Assembly (NCBI GenBank): GCA_964384675.1
Contig: CAYLNK010000044.1
Location: 1 to 29,936 of the forward strand
From: CAYLNK01 sp964384675
GTDB taxonomy: Bacteria > Acidobacteriota > Thermoanaerobaculia > UBA5066
Length of the DNA: 29,936 bases
Reading direction: 5' to 3'
Below the pieces are notes generated by a model that searched no databases, was not told the DNA's origin, and was given only the letters and a program-made list of their open reading frames with translations. Shown here in pieces: positions 21,290 through 29,714 of this stretch; within the stretch, counting starts at the first letter, position 1, and every line of letters begins with the position of its first letter. A program made the position numbers and the translations under genes.

Positions 21290-22602
21290 CCCCTCGTCTT
21301 GAGGAAGGCCTCGACGTCGTCGATCACGCGCGCGGAGACGTGGCCCGGCTTGCCGTACTCGTCCGGCGTCGGCTTCCCCTCCCCCTCGATGAAGAAGTGG
21401 TTGAGCTTCGGGTAGGTCCTGAAGACCACGTCTTGGCGGCTCGAAAGCGCGGTTCGCCAGCCCTCGAGGTCCTTCATCGTCACCTGATAGTCGCGTTCTC
21501 CCTGGAGCACGAGGAGACGCTGGCCGAGAGTCCGGGCGACCTCGGCGGGCCGGTAGGCGCGGAGGTCGAGCCAGTACGACGCGGGGGCGCCGAAGACCAG
21601 CCCCTTCGTCTCGGGCGTCACGGATCGGATCGTGGCGGCCTGTTTCTTCATCTCGGCGAGGGAGGCGTCGCCGCCCTCTTTCAGGCCTCCGAGGTAGTCG
21701 AGCTGCTCGGCGATCACGTCCTCGAGGGGGCGCGTCGTGCCAGCGAGGATCACGAGGCCGGCCAGCGACGGCTCGGCCTTCGCGATGCGCGGCGCCAGCA
21801 TCCCGCCCAGGCTGTGACCGAGCAGGAAGACCCTCGCGGGGTCGATCCGCTGCGTCTTCTGCAGGAGGCGGATGGCGAGCACGGCGTCGTCCACCGTCTC
21901 CTCCCTCACCGTGGCCGTCGCGAGCCTGGCGAAGGCCTCCGGATGCGCCTTCGTCCGCTTCTCGTACCGGAGGACCGCGATCCCGCGCGAGGCGAGGCCG
22001 CCGGCCAGGTCGCGGAAGGGCCGGTTCGGCCCGTAGGTCTCGTCGCGGTCCTGCGGTCCCGAGCCGTGCACGAGGACGACGGCGGGGAAGGGCCCGTTGC
22101 CCTTCGGCATCGACAGCGTGCCGGGCAAGGCCCAATCGCCGGTCCCGACGGTCACGTCGCTCTCCTGGAACGACGCCGCGTCGACGTACGCCGCGGCACC
22201 CGAGGGAGGCGGCGGCTCGGGCGGGGAGAAGAAGAGCCCCGTGATGCGGCCGCCTTTCACCGCGAGCTTCAGGTCGAGCGGCGCCTTCTCGAACGTGCAG
22301 CTCGCGCGGAGCAACGTGCTTCCCGCCTGGGTCGTCACGCGGGGCGCGGCGCATTCCTTCAGCGCGCCGACCTGTGCCCCGAGCGTCGCGGTCACCTCCG
22401 ACAGCTTCTCTCTCGGGAGGGCGGTCGCCATCCTGTCGTCGAAGAGCGCGAACGTCCCGTCCAGCTTGCCGCTCTTCAGCCCGGCGACGACGACTCCGAG
22501 GATCTGCTCCGGGGTCTCTTCGGCGAGAGCGGGGAGCGCGAGCGCGACGAGGAGCGTGAGGGTCACGCCGCCCGGCAGCGGCGTCGAAGAGGTTCGGAGC
22601 AT
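21286..22602 (-). CDS. Secreted DUF3887 + alpha/beta hydrolase
   Basis: From ATG 22602 (GGAAG 5 nt upstream) the protein has 438 residues: a signal peptide (to about residue 28, ALPALAEE), a DUF3887-like domain (about 30-125) built around FDDRMATALPREKLSEV, a Pro-rich linker, and an alpha/beta hydrolase (about 145-438). The nucleophile elbow is GHSLGG (S264), and the oxyanion-region HGSGPQDRDET is preserved; the acid and His are likely in QGERDYQV and KLNHFF. Homologues are esterases or peptidases of unknown substrate. A TTG 4 codons upstream is a possible alternative start. It is the first gene of the hydrolase-repressor-SdpI operon. Confidence 0.88.
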   Translation of the reverse strand: MLRTSSTPLPGGVTLTLLVALALPALAEETPEQILGVVVAGLKSGKLDGTFALFDDRMATALPREKLSEVTATLGAQVGALKECAAPRVTTQAGSTLLRASCTFEKAPLDLKLAVKGGRITGLFFSPPEPPPPSGAAAYVDAASFQESDVTVGTGDWALPGTLSMPKGNGPFPAVVLVHGSGPQDRDETYGPNRPFRDLAGGLASRGIAVLRYEKRTKAHPEAFARLATATVREETVDDAVLAIRLLQKTQRIDPARVFLLGHSLGGMLAPRIAKAEPSLAGLVILAGTTRPLEDVIAEQLDYLGGLKEGGDASLAEMKKQAATIRSVTPETKGLVFGAPASYWLDLRAYRPAEVARTLGQRLLVLQGERDYQVTMKDLEGWRTALSSRQDVVFRTYPKLNHFFIEGEGKPTPDEYGKPGHVSARVIDDVEAFLKTRG

Positions 22603-22616
22603 GGCGTCTTCCAATC

Positions 22617-22638
22617 TAGAGAATTAGATAACTCTCTA
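22617..22638. promoter_or_regulatory. 22-bp near-perfect palindrome, candidate operator of the ArsR-type repressor
   Basis: TAGAGAATTAG / ATAACTCTCTA pairs at 9 of 11 positions and lies 15 bp upstream of the hydrolase ATG. The surrounding 22610-22650 is strikingly AT-rich for this genome and probably holds the promoter. Size, symmetry and placement match ArsR-family operators. The divergent DUF2383 gene starts about 85 bp away and could share control. Confidence 0.6.
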
Positions 22639-22723
22639 AATATCGAATATGGGCGGGCCCTCGGGAGAAGTCAAGGGCTCGATTCGGCACGACCGTTGCT
22701 CGGTCCCGGACGGGAGGTGCCTC

Positions 22724-23170
22724 ATGCTCGCGACACTCGCTTCGAAGTCGGTCGATTCGCTGAACACGCTTCTCAGGAGCTCGCTCGCGGCGAGCGAGGC
22801 CTACGAGACCGCGATCCGGAAGATCGAGCGCGAGGGGGATCGCGAGGCGATCGCCCTGCGCGTCATCCAGCAGGAGCACGTCGAGCACGCGAGGAAGCTG
22901 CGGCACCAGATCGTGAAGCTGGGCGGCGAGCCGGACGAGTCCTCCGGCGCGTGGGGCGTCCTCTCGGGCACGATCGAGAAGGCCGCCACGATCCTCGGGG
23001 ACGGCGTGGCCGTCGGGGCCTTGCGGGAGGCGGAGCAGCACGGCGTTCACCGGGCGCTCCAATCGATCCCGGACCTCGAGGGGAACGCCGCGGTCCTCGT
23101 GATGGACACGATCCTCCCCGACCTGGAGCGGCACGTCGAGATGCTGGACGCCATCCGGAGCCTGCGGTAA
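22724..23170 (+). CDS. DUF2383 four-helix (ferritin-like) protein
   Basis: The 148-residue all-helical protein fits the DUF2383/PA2169 group: SVDSLNTLLRSSLAASEAYETAIRKI, then a helix with QQEHVEHARKLRHQIVKLGGEP, and EAEQHGVHRALQSIP. The E..H-type residues recall ferritin-like bundles, but metal binding is not shown for this family. GGGAGGTG upstream of ATG 22724 decides the start. It is divergent from the hydrolase operon. It ends before a 419-bp region containing hairpins, a terminator and a promoter. Function is unknown. Confidence 0.83.
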   Translation: MLATLASKSVDSLNTLLRSSLAASEAYETAIRKIEREGDREAIALRVIQQEHVEHARKLRHQIVKLGGEPDESSGAWGVLSGTIEKAATILGDGVAVGALREAEQHGVHRALQSIPDLEGNAAVLVMDTILPDLERHVEMLDAIRSLR

Positions 23171-23236
23171 CGCGGACGGGGTCGAGGGTCGGCGTCGCCG
23201 CCGCTCGGCCTGGAACGGAACCTGCAATGAAGAGAC

Positions 23237-23361
23237 CGGACGCGCAACGCGTCCGCCTACTCCCGATGGGAAGGACCACAGCTTCACCCCCTGTGTGGGA
23301 GCCGGTCGACGGCACCGTCCCTGTGGCAACCAGGGCTCTCCTTCCCATCGGGCCCTTTTTT
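23237..23361 (+). ncRNA. Structured RNA region ending in an intrinsic terminator
   Basis: First a perfect 8-bp hairpin CGGACGCG-CAA-CGCGTCCG (23237-23255). Then a 14-bp perfect stem closes a 63-nt interior: left arm 23262-23275, right arm 23339-23352, followed by GCCC-free flank and six T's (23356-23361). The interior can form further helices (CCACA/TGTGG, GAGCC/GGCTC, CCCTG/CAGGG). The outer stem plus T-run is an intrinsic terminator. The interior is far more elaborate than a plain terminator, so a small RNA or riboswitch-like attenuator is possible. It matches no riboswitch class I can recall. Confidence 0.5.
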
Positions 23362-23510
23362 CCCCTCTCCTCGGATCGCCACGTCGCTCGCGCTCGCGCT
23401 CGCGCCGGGCCGCGCCCCGCGAGCCGCCCGATGCGTAGAGCTTCTTTCACTCCGGTTGTCGGTTTGACCTGAGAACTCGGCGCCTCCTTCTCATGGAGAC
23501 GGCTTCCCAT

Positions 23511-23527
23511 CTGGCACCTCGGTTGCA
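23511..23527 (+). promoter_or_regulatory. Sigma-54 (-24/-12) type promoter
   Basis: CTGGCACCTCGGTTGCA contains GG at 23513-23514 and GC at 23525-23526 with exactly 10 nt between, the spacing required by RpoN. It matches the TGGCAC-N5-TTGCA core. The predicted start is near 23538, giving a roughly 50-nt leader to ATG 23590 with AGGAG as ribosome site. An enhancer-binding activator would be needed and is not in the window. Confidence 0.65.
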
Positions 23528-23589
23528 CTTTCGTCCGAGGCCGGGATCGAAGGCCCGGAGAAGGACACCACGTGAAAGGAGAACGGGAC

Positions 23590-23916
23590 ATGAAGAGGTT
23601 CGCGTGCGCAACAGCCGTACTCTGCGCGGGACTGATGCTCGCGGCGATGGGCCCCGGGGCCGTCGCCCAGACGTTCAAGGATCGTCGGGAACGCGACCCG
23701 CTGTCCCAGCGCCAGCTCGAGACCATCGAGGTGCGCGACGTGACGGACGACTCCGTGGCCGAGCCCGCCGGCGCGGGGGCGGAGCCCTCCAGCGTGATCG
23801 CCTCGAATCGACTGCCGGCGACGGCGAGCGATCTCCCGGCGCTCGGGGCGCTGGGCGTCCTCGCTCTGGGCGCGGCCGGCGCGCTCCGCCTGGGCCGGCA
23901 CCTCCCCGCTTCCTGA
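23590..23916 (+). CDS. Small exported protein with LPATAS/hydrophobic/Arg C-terminal sorting-like tail
   Basis: A 108-residue protein with a signal peptide (MKRFACATAVLCAGLMLAAM, cleavage near AVAQ 24-27), a short charged central part, and a tripartite C-terminus: LPATAS (75-80), a hydrophobic segment (about 82-99) and basic residues (R100, R103, H104). This layout resembles LPXTG or PEP-CTERM sorting signals processed by sortases or exosortases, though LPATAS is not a canonical motif. AGGAG lies 8 nt before the ATG, and a sigma-54-type promoter is upstream. The tail could also be a plain membrane anchor. It is followed by a strong hairpin and then the sucrose genes. Confidence 0.72.
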   Translation: MKRFACATAVLCAGLMLAAMGPGAVAQTFKDRRERDPLSQRQLETIEVRDVTDDSVAEPAGAGAEPSSVIASNRLPATASDLPALGALGVLALGAAGALRLGRHLPAS

Positions 23917-23937
23917 CCCGCATCGCCGAGCCGTCGC

Positions 23938-23969
23938 GCACGGAGCGGGCCCTCCGGCCCGCCCCGTGC
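23938..23969 (+). terminator. Strong intercistronic hairpin before the sucrose genes
   Basis: GCACGG-A-GCGGGCC, loop CTCC, GGCCCGC-C-CCGTGC: 13 base pairs with a single A/C mismatch. It lies in the 97-bp gap between the small exported protein and the sucrose-phosphate synthase. There is no T-run, so partial termination, mRNA processing or stabilisation are all possible. Confidence 0.5.
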
Positions 23970-24013
23970 CGGACCTCGAGCCCACGAAGCCGATCGAGGG
24001 AGGGAGCGAGAGC

Positions 24014-26200
24014 ATGGATGAGCCGGCGCTCTACATCGTCCTGATGAGCCTCCACGGCCTGGTTCGAGGGCGCGACCCCGAGCTCGGACGCGACGCCGAC
24101 ACGGGGGGGCAGGTGACGTACGTCCTGGAGCTGGCCCGCGCGCTCGGTCGGCATCCCGAGGTCTCCCGTGTGGATCTCCTGACCCGGCTGATCGAGGACC
24201 GCGACGTGTCGCCGGACTACGCCCTCGAGGCGGAGCCCCTCGGCCGAAACGCCAGCATCGTCCGCCTGCCGTTCGGCCCCAGGCGCTACCTGCGCAAGGA
24301 GCTCCTGTGGAGCCATCTCGACTCGCTGGTGGATCGCGCCCTCGCGTACTTCGCGTCGCAGGGGCGACGACCGCACTTCCTCCACTCCCACTACGCCGAC
24401 GCCGGGTACGTGGGCGTCAAGCTGTCGGAGGCGCTCGGCGTTCCGCTCGTCCACACCGGACACTCGCTGGGGCGCGTGAAGCGGCGGCGCCTGATCGCCA
24501 GCGGCCGAAAGGAGTCGGCCCTCGAGCGGACGTTCGCCTTCTCCCGGCGCATCGGCGCGGAGGAGGAGACGCTGTGGCACGCCGATCTGGTCGTGACGAG
24601 CACCCGGCAGGAGGTACGGGAGCAGTACGGGCTCTACGAACGGTTCCGCCCATCGCGCGCCCTCGTGATCCCGCCGGGCCTGAGCCTCGGTCGCTTCGCG
24701 GTGCCGCGACGCGGCCGCTCCGAGCCTCGTGCGATGGCGCTCGTGGACCGATTCCTGACCGAGCCGGGGAAGCCGATGGTCCTCGCGATCGGACGCCCCG
24801 TCGAGGAGAAGAACCTGCGCCGGCTCGTGGAGGCGTTCGGCGCGGACCCGGAGCTCCGCCAGCTCGCGAACCTCGCCGTGGTGGCGGGCTGCCGCGACGA
24901 CGTGAGGAAGAACGACGAGGCGGAGCGCAAGCTCTTCACCGAGCTCTTCCTCGAGATCGATCGCCACGACCTCTGGGGTCACGTCGCCCTTCCGAAGCGG
25001 CACTCGCCCGACGACGTCCCCGAGCTCTACCGGCTGGCGGCCCGGCGGCGGGGCGTGTTCGTCGATCCCGCTCTCACCGAGCCGTTCGGCCTGACTCTGC
25101 TGGAGGCGGCGGCGAGCGGGCTGCCGATCCTGGCCACCGAGGACGGCGGACCGAAGGACATCCTCGAGAACTGCCACGACGGGCTCCTCCTCGATCCGCT
25201 CGATCCTTCCTCGATCTCCGGCGCCCTGAGGCTCGCGCTCTCGGACGACGGGCAGTGGCAGCGCTGGTCGCGCAACGGCGTCGCCGGCGTGCTCCGCCAC
25301 TACACCTGGGACGGTCACGTCAGGAAGTACCTCAAGGCGGTCTCGCAGGTCCTTCGGCGCGAGCGCAAGCAGGTCCGGCGTCGGATCGCGCAGGAGCGCT
25401 TCTCGCGGAACGGGCTCCTCGACGGCGCCGAGTGCGTGCTGGTGACGGACATCGACGAGACGCTGACCGGAGACGCGACCGCCCTGGCGGAGCTCCTCGA
25501 CTGGCTGAGGGAACGGCGTGGCCGCGTCCTCTTCGGGGCGGCGACCGGGCGCACGCGGCCCATGGCGGAACGCGTCCTGTCCCAGTGGAAGGTGCCGTTC
25601 CCCGACTTCCTGATCACGTCGGTCGGAGCCGAGATCCACTACGGCGCCGGCCTCGGCCCGGACCCGCGCTGGACGGCCCACATCCGGTACCGGTGGCGTC
25701 GCGAGGCGCTGGCCGGAGTGATCGCGACCCTGCCGGGGCTCGTCCCCCAGCCCGAGGAGAAGCAAGGGCCGTTCAAGCTGAGCTACGACGTGGACCCGTC
25801 TCGAATGCCCTCGCTGGGCGCGGTCGAGGCTCGCCTGCACGAGGCCGGCCTGAACGCGCGGCTCGTCTACTCGCAGGAGCGGTACCTGGACCTGCTCCCG
25901 ATCCGGGCCTCGAAGGGGCTCGCGCTCCGTCACCTCTCGTACACGCACGGCGTGCCGCTCGAGAGGTTCCTCGTGGCGGGTGACTCCGGCAACGACATCG
26001 AGATGCTCCTCGGGGATACCCGGGCGGTCGTGGTCGGGAACCACGCGCCCGAGCTGGCCTCGCTCCGCGGCCTCGCCCAGATCTACTTCGCGAAGGAGCC
26101 GCACGCCGGCGGGATCCTGGAGGGGATCCGGCACTACGGCTTCGGGGAGCCGCCGGCGGCGGTCGAGGCGGACGAGGGGGCGGCGTGCGCGAGGAGCTGA
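24014..26200 (+). CDS. spsA: Bidomain sucrose-phosphate synthase/sucrose-phosphate phosphatase
   Basis: The 728-residue protein joins a GT4 glycosyltransferase (about 1-455) to a HAD-type phosphatase (about 473-715). The synthase shows DADTGGQ (28-34), HSHYADAG, R261 and K266 in GRPVEEKN, and the EPFGLTLLE donor-binding motif (356-364). The phosphatase shows TDIDETLTG (D479, D481), GPFKLSYDVD and GDSGNDIEML, typical of sucrose-6-phosphate phosphatase. It should make sucrose-6-phosphate from UDP-glucose and fructose-6-phosphate and then release sucrose, in the cytoplasm. Both active sites look intact. GGGAGGGAGC precedes the ATG. The 3' end overlaps the sucrose synthase by 16 bp, indicating an operon. 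Confidence 0.93.
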   Translation: MDEPALYIVLMSLHGLVRGRDPELGRDADTGGQVTYVLELARALGRHPEVSRVDLLTRLIEDRDVSPDYALEAEPLGRNASIVRLPFGPRRYLRKELLWSHLDSLVDRALAYFASQGRRPHFLHSHYADAGYVGVKLSEALGVPLVHTGHSLGRVKRRRLIASGRKESALERTFAFSRRIGAEEETLWHADLVVTSTRQEVREQYGLYERFRPSRALVIPPGLSLGRFAVPRRGRSEPRAMALVDRFLTEPGKPMVLAIGRPVEEKNLRRLVEAFGADPELRQLANLAVVAGCRDDVRKNDEAERKLFTELFLEIDRHDLWGHVALPKRHSPDDVPELYRLAARRRGVFVDPALTEPFGLTLLEAAASGLPILATEDGGPKDILENCHDGLLLDPLDPSSISGALRLALSDDGQWQRWSRNGVAGVLRHYTWDGHVRKYLKAVSQVLRRERKQVRRRIAQERFSRNGLLDGAECVLVTDIDETLTGDATALAELLDWLRERRGRVLFGAATGRTRPMAERVLSQWKVPFPDFLITSVGAEIHYGAGLGPDPRWTAHIRYRWRREALAGVIATLPGLVPQPEEKQGPFKLSYDVDPSRMPSLGAVEARLHEAGLNARLVYSQERYLDLLPIRASKGLALRHLSYTHGVPLERFLVAGDSGNDIEMLLGDTRAVVVGNHAPELASLRGLAQIYFAKEPHAGGILEGIRHYGFGEPPAAVEADEGAACARS

Positions 26201-28578
26201 GCGCCTTCGCGCGCGAGCGCCGGGACGTCCTCTACGCCTTCCTCGGCCGCCTCTTCGCACGGGAGCGCGACGTCCTCTCGCAACCCGACGTCCGGCGGGC
26301 GTTCGACGAGCTCGTCGAATCGCTCGGGAGACCCGAGCTGCGCGAGTCGCCGCTCTCGGAGCTGGTCCGGGGGACGCAGGAGGCCTACCTCCACCACCCG
26401 TGGGTCGTGCTCACGTTCCGCGAGCGGGTCGGCCTCTGGCACCACCTGAGGATCCACGTCGAGCGGCTGGAGCCCGAGGAGCTCCCGGTCGCGGGGCTCC
26501 TGGCCTTCCAGGAGTCCCTCGTTGGCGCGGCCCCGAACGACGTCCCCGTTCTGGAGATCGACCTCGCGCCGTTCAATCGCGGCTTCCCGCGGCTGACCGA
26601 GGCGCGCTCCATCGGACAGGGGGTGATCCTCCTCCACCGGCAGCTCGCGAGCGCCCTTTTCGACGGCCGCGGCGAGGGATACCGGCGCCTCCTCGAGTTC
26701 CTGAGCCTGCACGCGCTCGAGGGCCAGACGCTCCTCGTCCACACCACCTTCCAGGACGTCGCCTCCCTCCGCACGGCACTCCGCCGCGCCCTGTCGCGGC
26801 TCGAGAAGCTGGAGGCGTCGACGCCCTGGCCCGCCTTCGCCGACGCGCTCGGCAAGCACGGTTTCGCGCCCGGCTGGGGCGACACCGCCGCGCGCGTAGC
26901 CGAAACGATGGGGCTCCTCGTCGACCTCCTCGAGGCCCCGGCGCCCGAAGCGCTCGAGGCGTTCCTCGCGCGCGTGCCGATGATCTCGCGGCTGCTGGTC
27001 CTCTCGCCGCATGGCTACTTCGGGCAGGACGACGTCCTCGGCCTGCCGGACACGGGAGGCCAGGTCGTCTACATCCTCGACCAGGTCCGGGCGCTGGAGA
27101 GGGTGATGCGGGAGCGGCTCTCCAGCCAGGGAGTCTCGGTGGAGCCCCGGATCCTGATCGTGACCCGGCTGATCCCCGAGTGCGGGGCCACGACGTGCAA
27201 CCAGCGCTTGGAGCGGGTGAGCGGCTGCCGCAGCTCCGCGATCCTGCGCGTCCCGTTCCGGCGTGAGAACGGGGAGGTGGTCCCACGCTGGATCTCCCGC
27301 TTCGAGGTGTGGCCGTTCCTCGAGCGGTTCGCCCGGGACGTCGAGCGGGAGGCGCTCGCCGAGCTGGGGGCCCGCCCGGACGTCATCATCGGCAACTACT
27401 CGGACGGCAGCCTGGTCGCGTCGCTCCTCAGCCAGCGGCTGGGCGTCACCCAGTGCAACATCGCGCACGCGCTGGAGATCACCAAGTACCCGCTCTCCGG
27501 GCTCCGCTGGAAGGAGTACGAGGCGCGCTACCACTTCTCCTGCCAGTACACGGCGGACCTGATCGCGATGAACACGGCCGACTTCATCCTCACCAGCACG
27601 TACCAGGAGATCGCCGGCACCGAGACCTCGGCGGGCCAGTACGAGCGTTACGCCGCCTACACGCTGCCGGGCCTCTACCGGGTGCTCTCCGGGATCGACC
27701 TCTTCGACCCGAAGTTCAACGTCGTCTCGCCGGGCGCCGACCCCGAGGTCTACTTCCCGTTCTCGGATCGGGAGCGGCGCCTGACGACGCTGTCGCCCGC
27801 GCTGGAGACCCTGGTCTACGGGAGCGATACCGCGCCGGTCGCCCGCGGCTCCCTGGGGGATCGCGGCAGGACGCTGATCTTCACGATGGCTCGCCTCGAC
27901 CGGATCAAGAACCTCACCGGCCTCGTCGAGTGGTACGGACAGTCCGGGAGGCTGAGGCGCCAGGCGAACCTCCTGGTCGTGGGGGGAAGCCTCGACGCGG
28001 CGGAGTCCGCGGACCCGGAGGAACGGGAGGAGATCGGGCGGATGCACGCGCTCTTCGACCGGCATCGGCTGGAGGGCGACGTGCGCTGGGTCGGGAAGCG
28101 CCTCGACCGGAACCTGGCGGGAGAGCTGTACCGCTTCGTCGCGGACCGGCGAGGCGTCTTCGTCCAGCCGGCGCTCTACGAGGCCTTTGGCCTGACGGTC
28201 GTCGAGGCGATGACGTCCGGCCTGCCGACCTTCGCCACGCGCTACGGCGGGCCGTCGGAGATCCTCGAGGAGGGCCGCTCGGGCTTCCACCTCGACACCC
28301 ACGACGGCCGGGCGTGCGCCGACCGGATCGCCGACTTCCTGGAGCGGTGCGCCGAAGACCCCGGGGCGTGGGACCGGGTCTCGCGCGCGGCGATCGAGCG
28401 GGTCGAGGCGCGCTACACGTGGAAGAGGTACGCCCGCCGGGTCCTCTCCTACTCCTGTCTCTACGGGTTCTGGAAGTTCGTCTCCAACCTGGAGCGCCAG
28501 GAGACCGCGCGCTACCTCCACATGCTGTACCAGCTTCAGCTCCGTCCCCTCGCCGCGTCGCTCTCGCCGGCCGGATGA
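26185..28578 (+). CDS. susA: Sucrose synthase
   Basis: Translation from GTG 26185 gives 797 residues, the usual length. The N-terminal region (about 1-260) is the sucrose synthase regulatory part (AYLHHPWVVLTFRERVG; EIDLAPFNRGFPRLTE); the GT-B catalytic part follows with LSPHGYFGQ, LPDTGGQVVYILDQ and the EAFGLTVVE motif (E666, E674). It catalyses reversible cleavage of sucrose with UDP or ADP to nucleotide-glucose and fructose. Together with the preceding gene it allows a sucrose cycle. Plant-type N-terminal phosphorylation sites are not evident. Stop and downstream gene are 14 nt apart. Confidence 0.96.
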   Translation: MREELSAFARERRDVLYAFLGRLFARERDVLSQPDVRRAFDELVESLGRPELRESPLSELVRGTQEAYLHHPWVVLTFRERVGLWHHLRIHVERLEPEELPVAGLLAFQESLVGAAPNDVPVLEIDLAPFNRGFPRLTEARSIGQGVILLHRQLASALFDGRGEGYRRLLEFLSLHALEGQTLLVHTTFQDVASLRTALRRALSRLEKLEASTPWPAFADALGKHGFAPGWGDTAARVAETMGLLVDLLEAPAPEALEAFLARVPMISRLLVLSPHGYFGQDDVLGLPDTGGQVVYILDQVRALERVMRERLSSQGVSVEPRILIVTRLIPECGATTCNQRLERVSGCRSSAILRVPFRRENGEVVPRWISRFEVWPFLERFARDVEREALAELGARPDVIIGNYSDGSLVASLLSQRLGVTQCNIAHALEITKYPLSGLRWKEYEARYHFSCQYTADLIAMNTADFILTSTYQEIAGTETSAGQYERYAAYTLPGLYRVLSGIDLFDPKFNVVSPGADPEVYFPFSDRERRLTTLSPALETLVYGSDTAPVARGSLGDRGRTLIFTMARLDRIKNLTGLVEWYGQSGRLRRQANLLVVGGSLDAAESADPEEREEIGRMHALFDRHRLEGDVRWVGKRLDRNLAGELYRFVADRRGVFVQPALYEAFGLTVVEAMTSGLPTFATRYGGPSEILEEGRSGFHLDTHDGRACADRIADFLERCAEDPGAWDRVSRAAIERVEARYTWKRYARRVLSYSCLYGFWKFVSNLERQETARYLHMLYQLQLRPLAASLSPAG

Positions 28579-28592
28579 AGGAAGGAGGGACC

Positions 28593-29660
28593 ATGCACGA
28601 CGAGCTCGCGACCACGGTCTCCCTCGCTCTCCCGATCGCCGTCATCGCGGCCAGCCTCGCGGGGGGCCTCGTCCTGAGGCTCCTCCTGACGCGGCGGCTC
28701 GAGCGGCTGGCGGATCGTCCGGGCAGCGCGACGCTGCGGACGCTCCTCGGCGCCGCGCGGGGCTCGGCCGCGTTGTGGTGCGGGACCCTCGGCCTCTACC
28801 TGGCGACCGAGCTCACGGACCTCCCTCCGGCCGTGTCGCGGGTGGCGCCGAGGCTGCTGCTCGTGATGCTGGTCGGCTCCATCACCTGGACCATCGCCCG
28901 CGCCGCGGCCGATCTCGTGGGGACGTACGCGGCCTCCGGGGCGCTCCCTTCCGCGACCCTCGTGGGCAACATCGTGCGGCTGGCGGTCCTCGGGCTGGGG
29001 CTCCTGGTCCTCCTGCAGACCCTCGGCCTCTCGATCACCCCGATCATCACGGCCCTCGGCGTCGGAGGCCTCGCGGTCGCGCTCGCGCTGCAGGACACCC
29101 TGTCGAACCTGTTCGCCGGGGTCCACATCCTGCTGTCGCGCCAGATCCGGACCGGTGACTACGTGCGGCTCGAGACGGGGCAGGAGGGCCACGTGAAGGA
29201 CGTCACGTTCCGGTACACCAGCATCCGGCTCCTTTCCGGCAGCCTGCTGGTCGTGCCGAACGCGAAGCTGGCGACGTCGGTGACGACCAACTTCAACCGT
29301 CCCGACTCCCAGGTGTCGGTGCCGGTGTCGGCCTCGGTCGCGTACGCGGAGGACCTCGACGAGGTCGAGCGGGTGACCCTCGAGGTGGCGACCGGGGTCC
29401 TGCGCGAGGTCGAGGGAGGCGTCGAGGACTTCGCGCCGCTCGTCCGGTTCCACACCTTCGGTGACGCGAACGTGCAGTTCATCGTCGTCCTCAAGGCCCG
29501 CGACTTCGTCTCGCAGGGCCTCCTGAAGCACGAGCTGGTGAAGCGCCTGCACCGGCGGTTCCGCGAGGAGGGGATCGAGATGCCGGGCGGGGTGCGCCTC
29601 GCCCCGGTCATCGCGGAGGGCACGACGTCCGCGGGCCCGGCCAGGTCGGTCGCGCACTGA
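28593..29660 (+). CDS. MscS-family mechanosensitive ion channel
   Basis: A 355-residue protein with membrane segments near 8-32, 57-73, 85-108 and 125-143 and the pore helix region LGVGGLAVALALQDTLSNLFAG (155-176), then the MscS beta domain (RTGDYVRLETGQEGHVKDVTFRYTSIR) and a cytosolic alpha/beta domain. It should vent solutes on hypo-osmotic shock. ATG 28593 is chosen over ATG 28575 because AAGGAGGG is correctly spaced for it. The short distance from sucrose synthase suggests the same transcript, which fits sucrose acting as a compatible solute; that link is inference. Confidence 0.93.
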   Translation: MHDELATTVSLALPIAVIAASLAGGLVLRLLLTRRLERLADRPGSATLRTLLGAARGSAALWCGTLGLYLATELTDLPPAVSRVAPRLLLVMLVGSITWTIARAAADLVGTYAASGALPSATLVGNIVRLAVLGLGLLVLLQTLGLSITPIITALGVGGLAVALALQDTLSNLFAGVHILLSRQIRTGDYVRLETGQEGHVKDVTFRYTSIRLLSGSLLVVPNAKLATSVTTNFNRPDSQVSVPVSASVAYAEDLDEVERVTLEVATGVLREVEGGVEDFAPLVRFHTFGDANVQFIVVLKARDFVSQGLLKHELVKRLHRRFREEGIEMPGGVRLAPVIAEGTTSAGPARSVAH

Positions 29661-29714
29661 CGGGGAGGGGCGCGAGCCGGCATCGCCATTGCGGAAGAGG
29701 GGTGGAGGTCGACC

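Noticed and set aside
23385..23404. Three tandem CGCTCG hexamers in the intergenic region.
   Set aside because: Too short and of low complexity in a GC-rich genome; no function can be argued.
23675..26260. An 861-codon minus-strand frame opposite the sucrose-phosphate synthase.
   Set aside because: Composition of an antisense shadow; no domains, and the plus strand encodes a complete enzyme.
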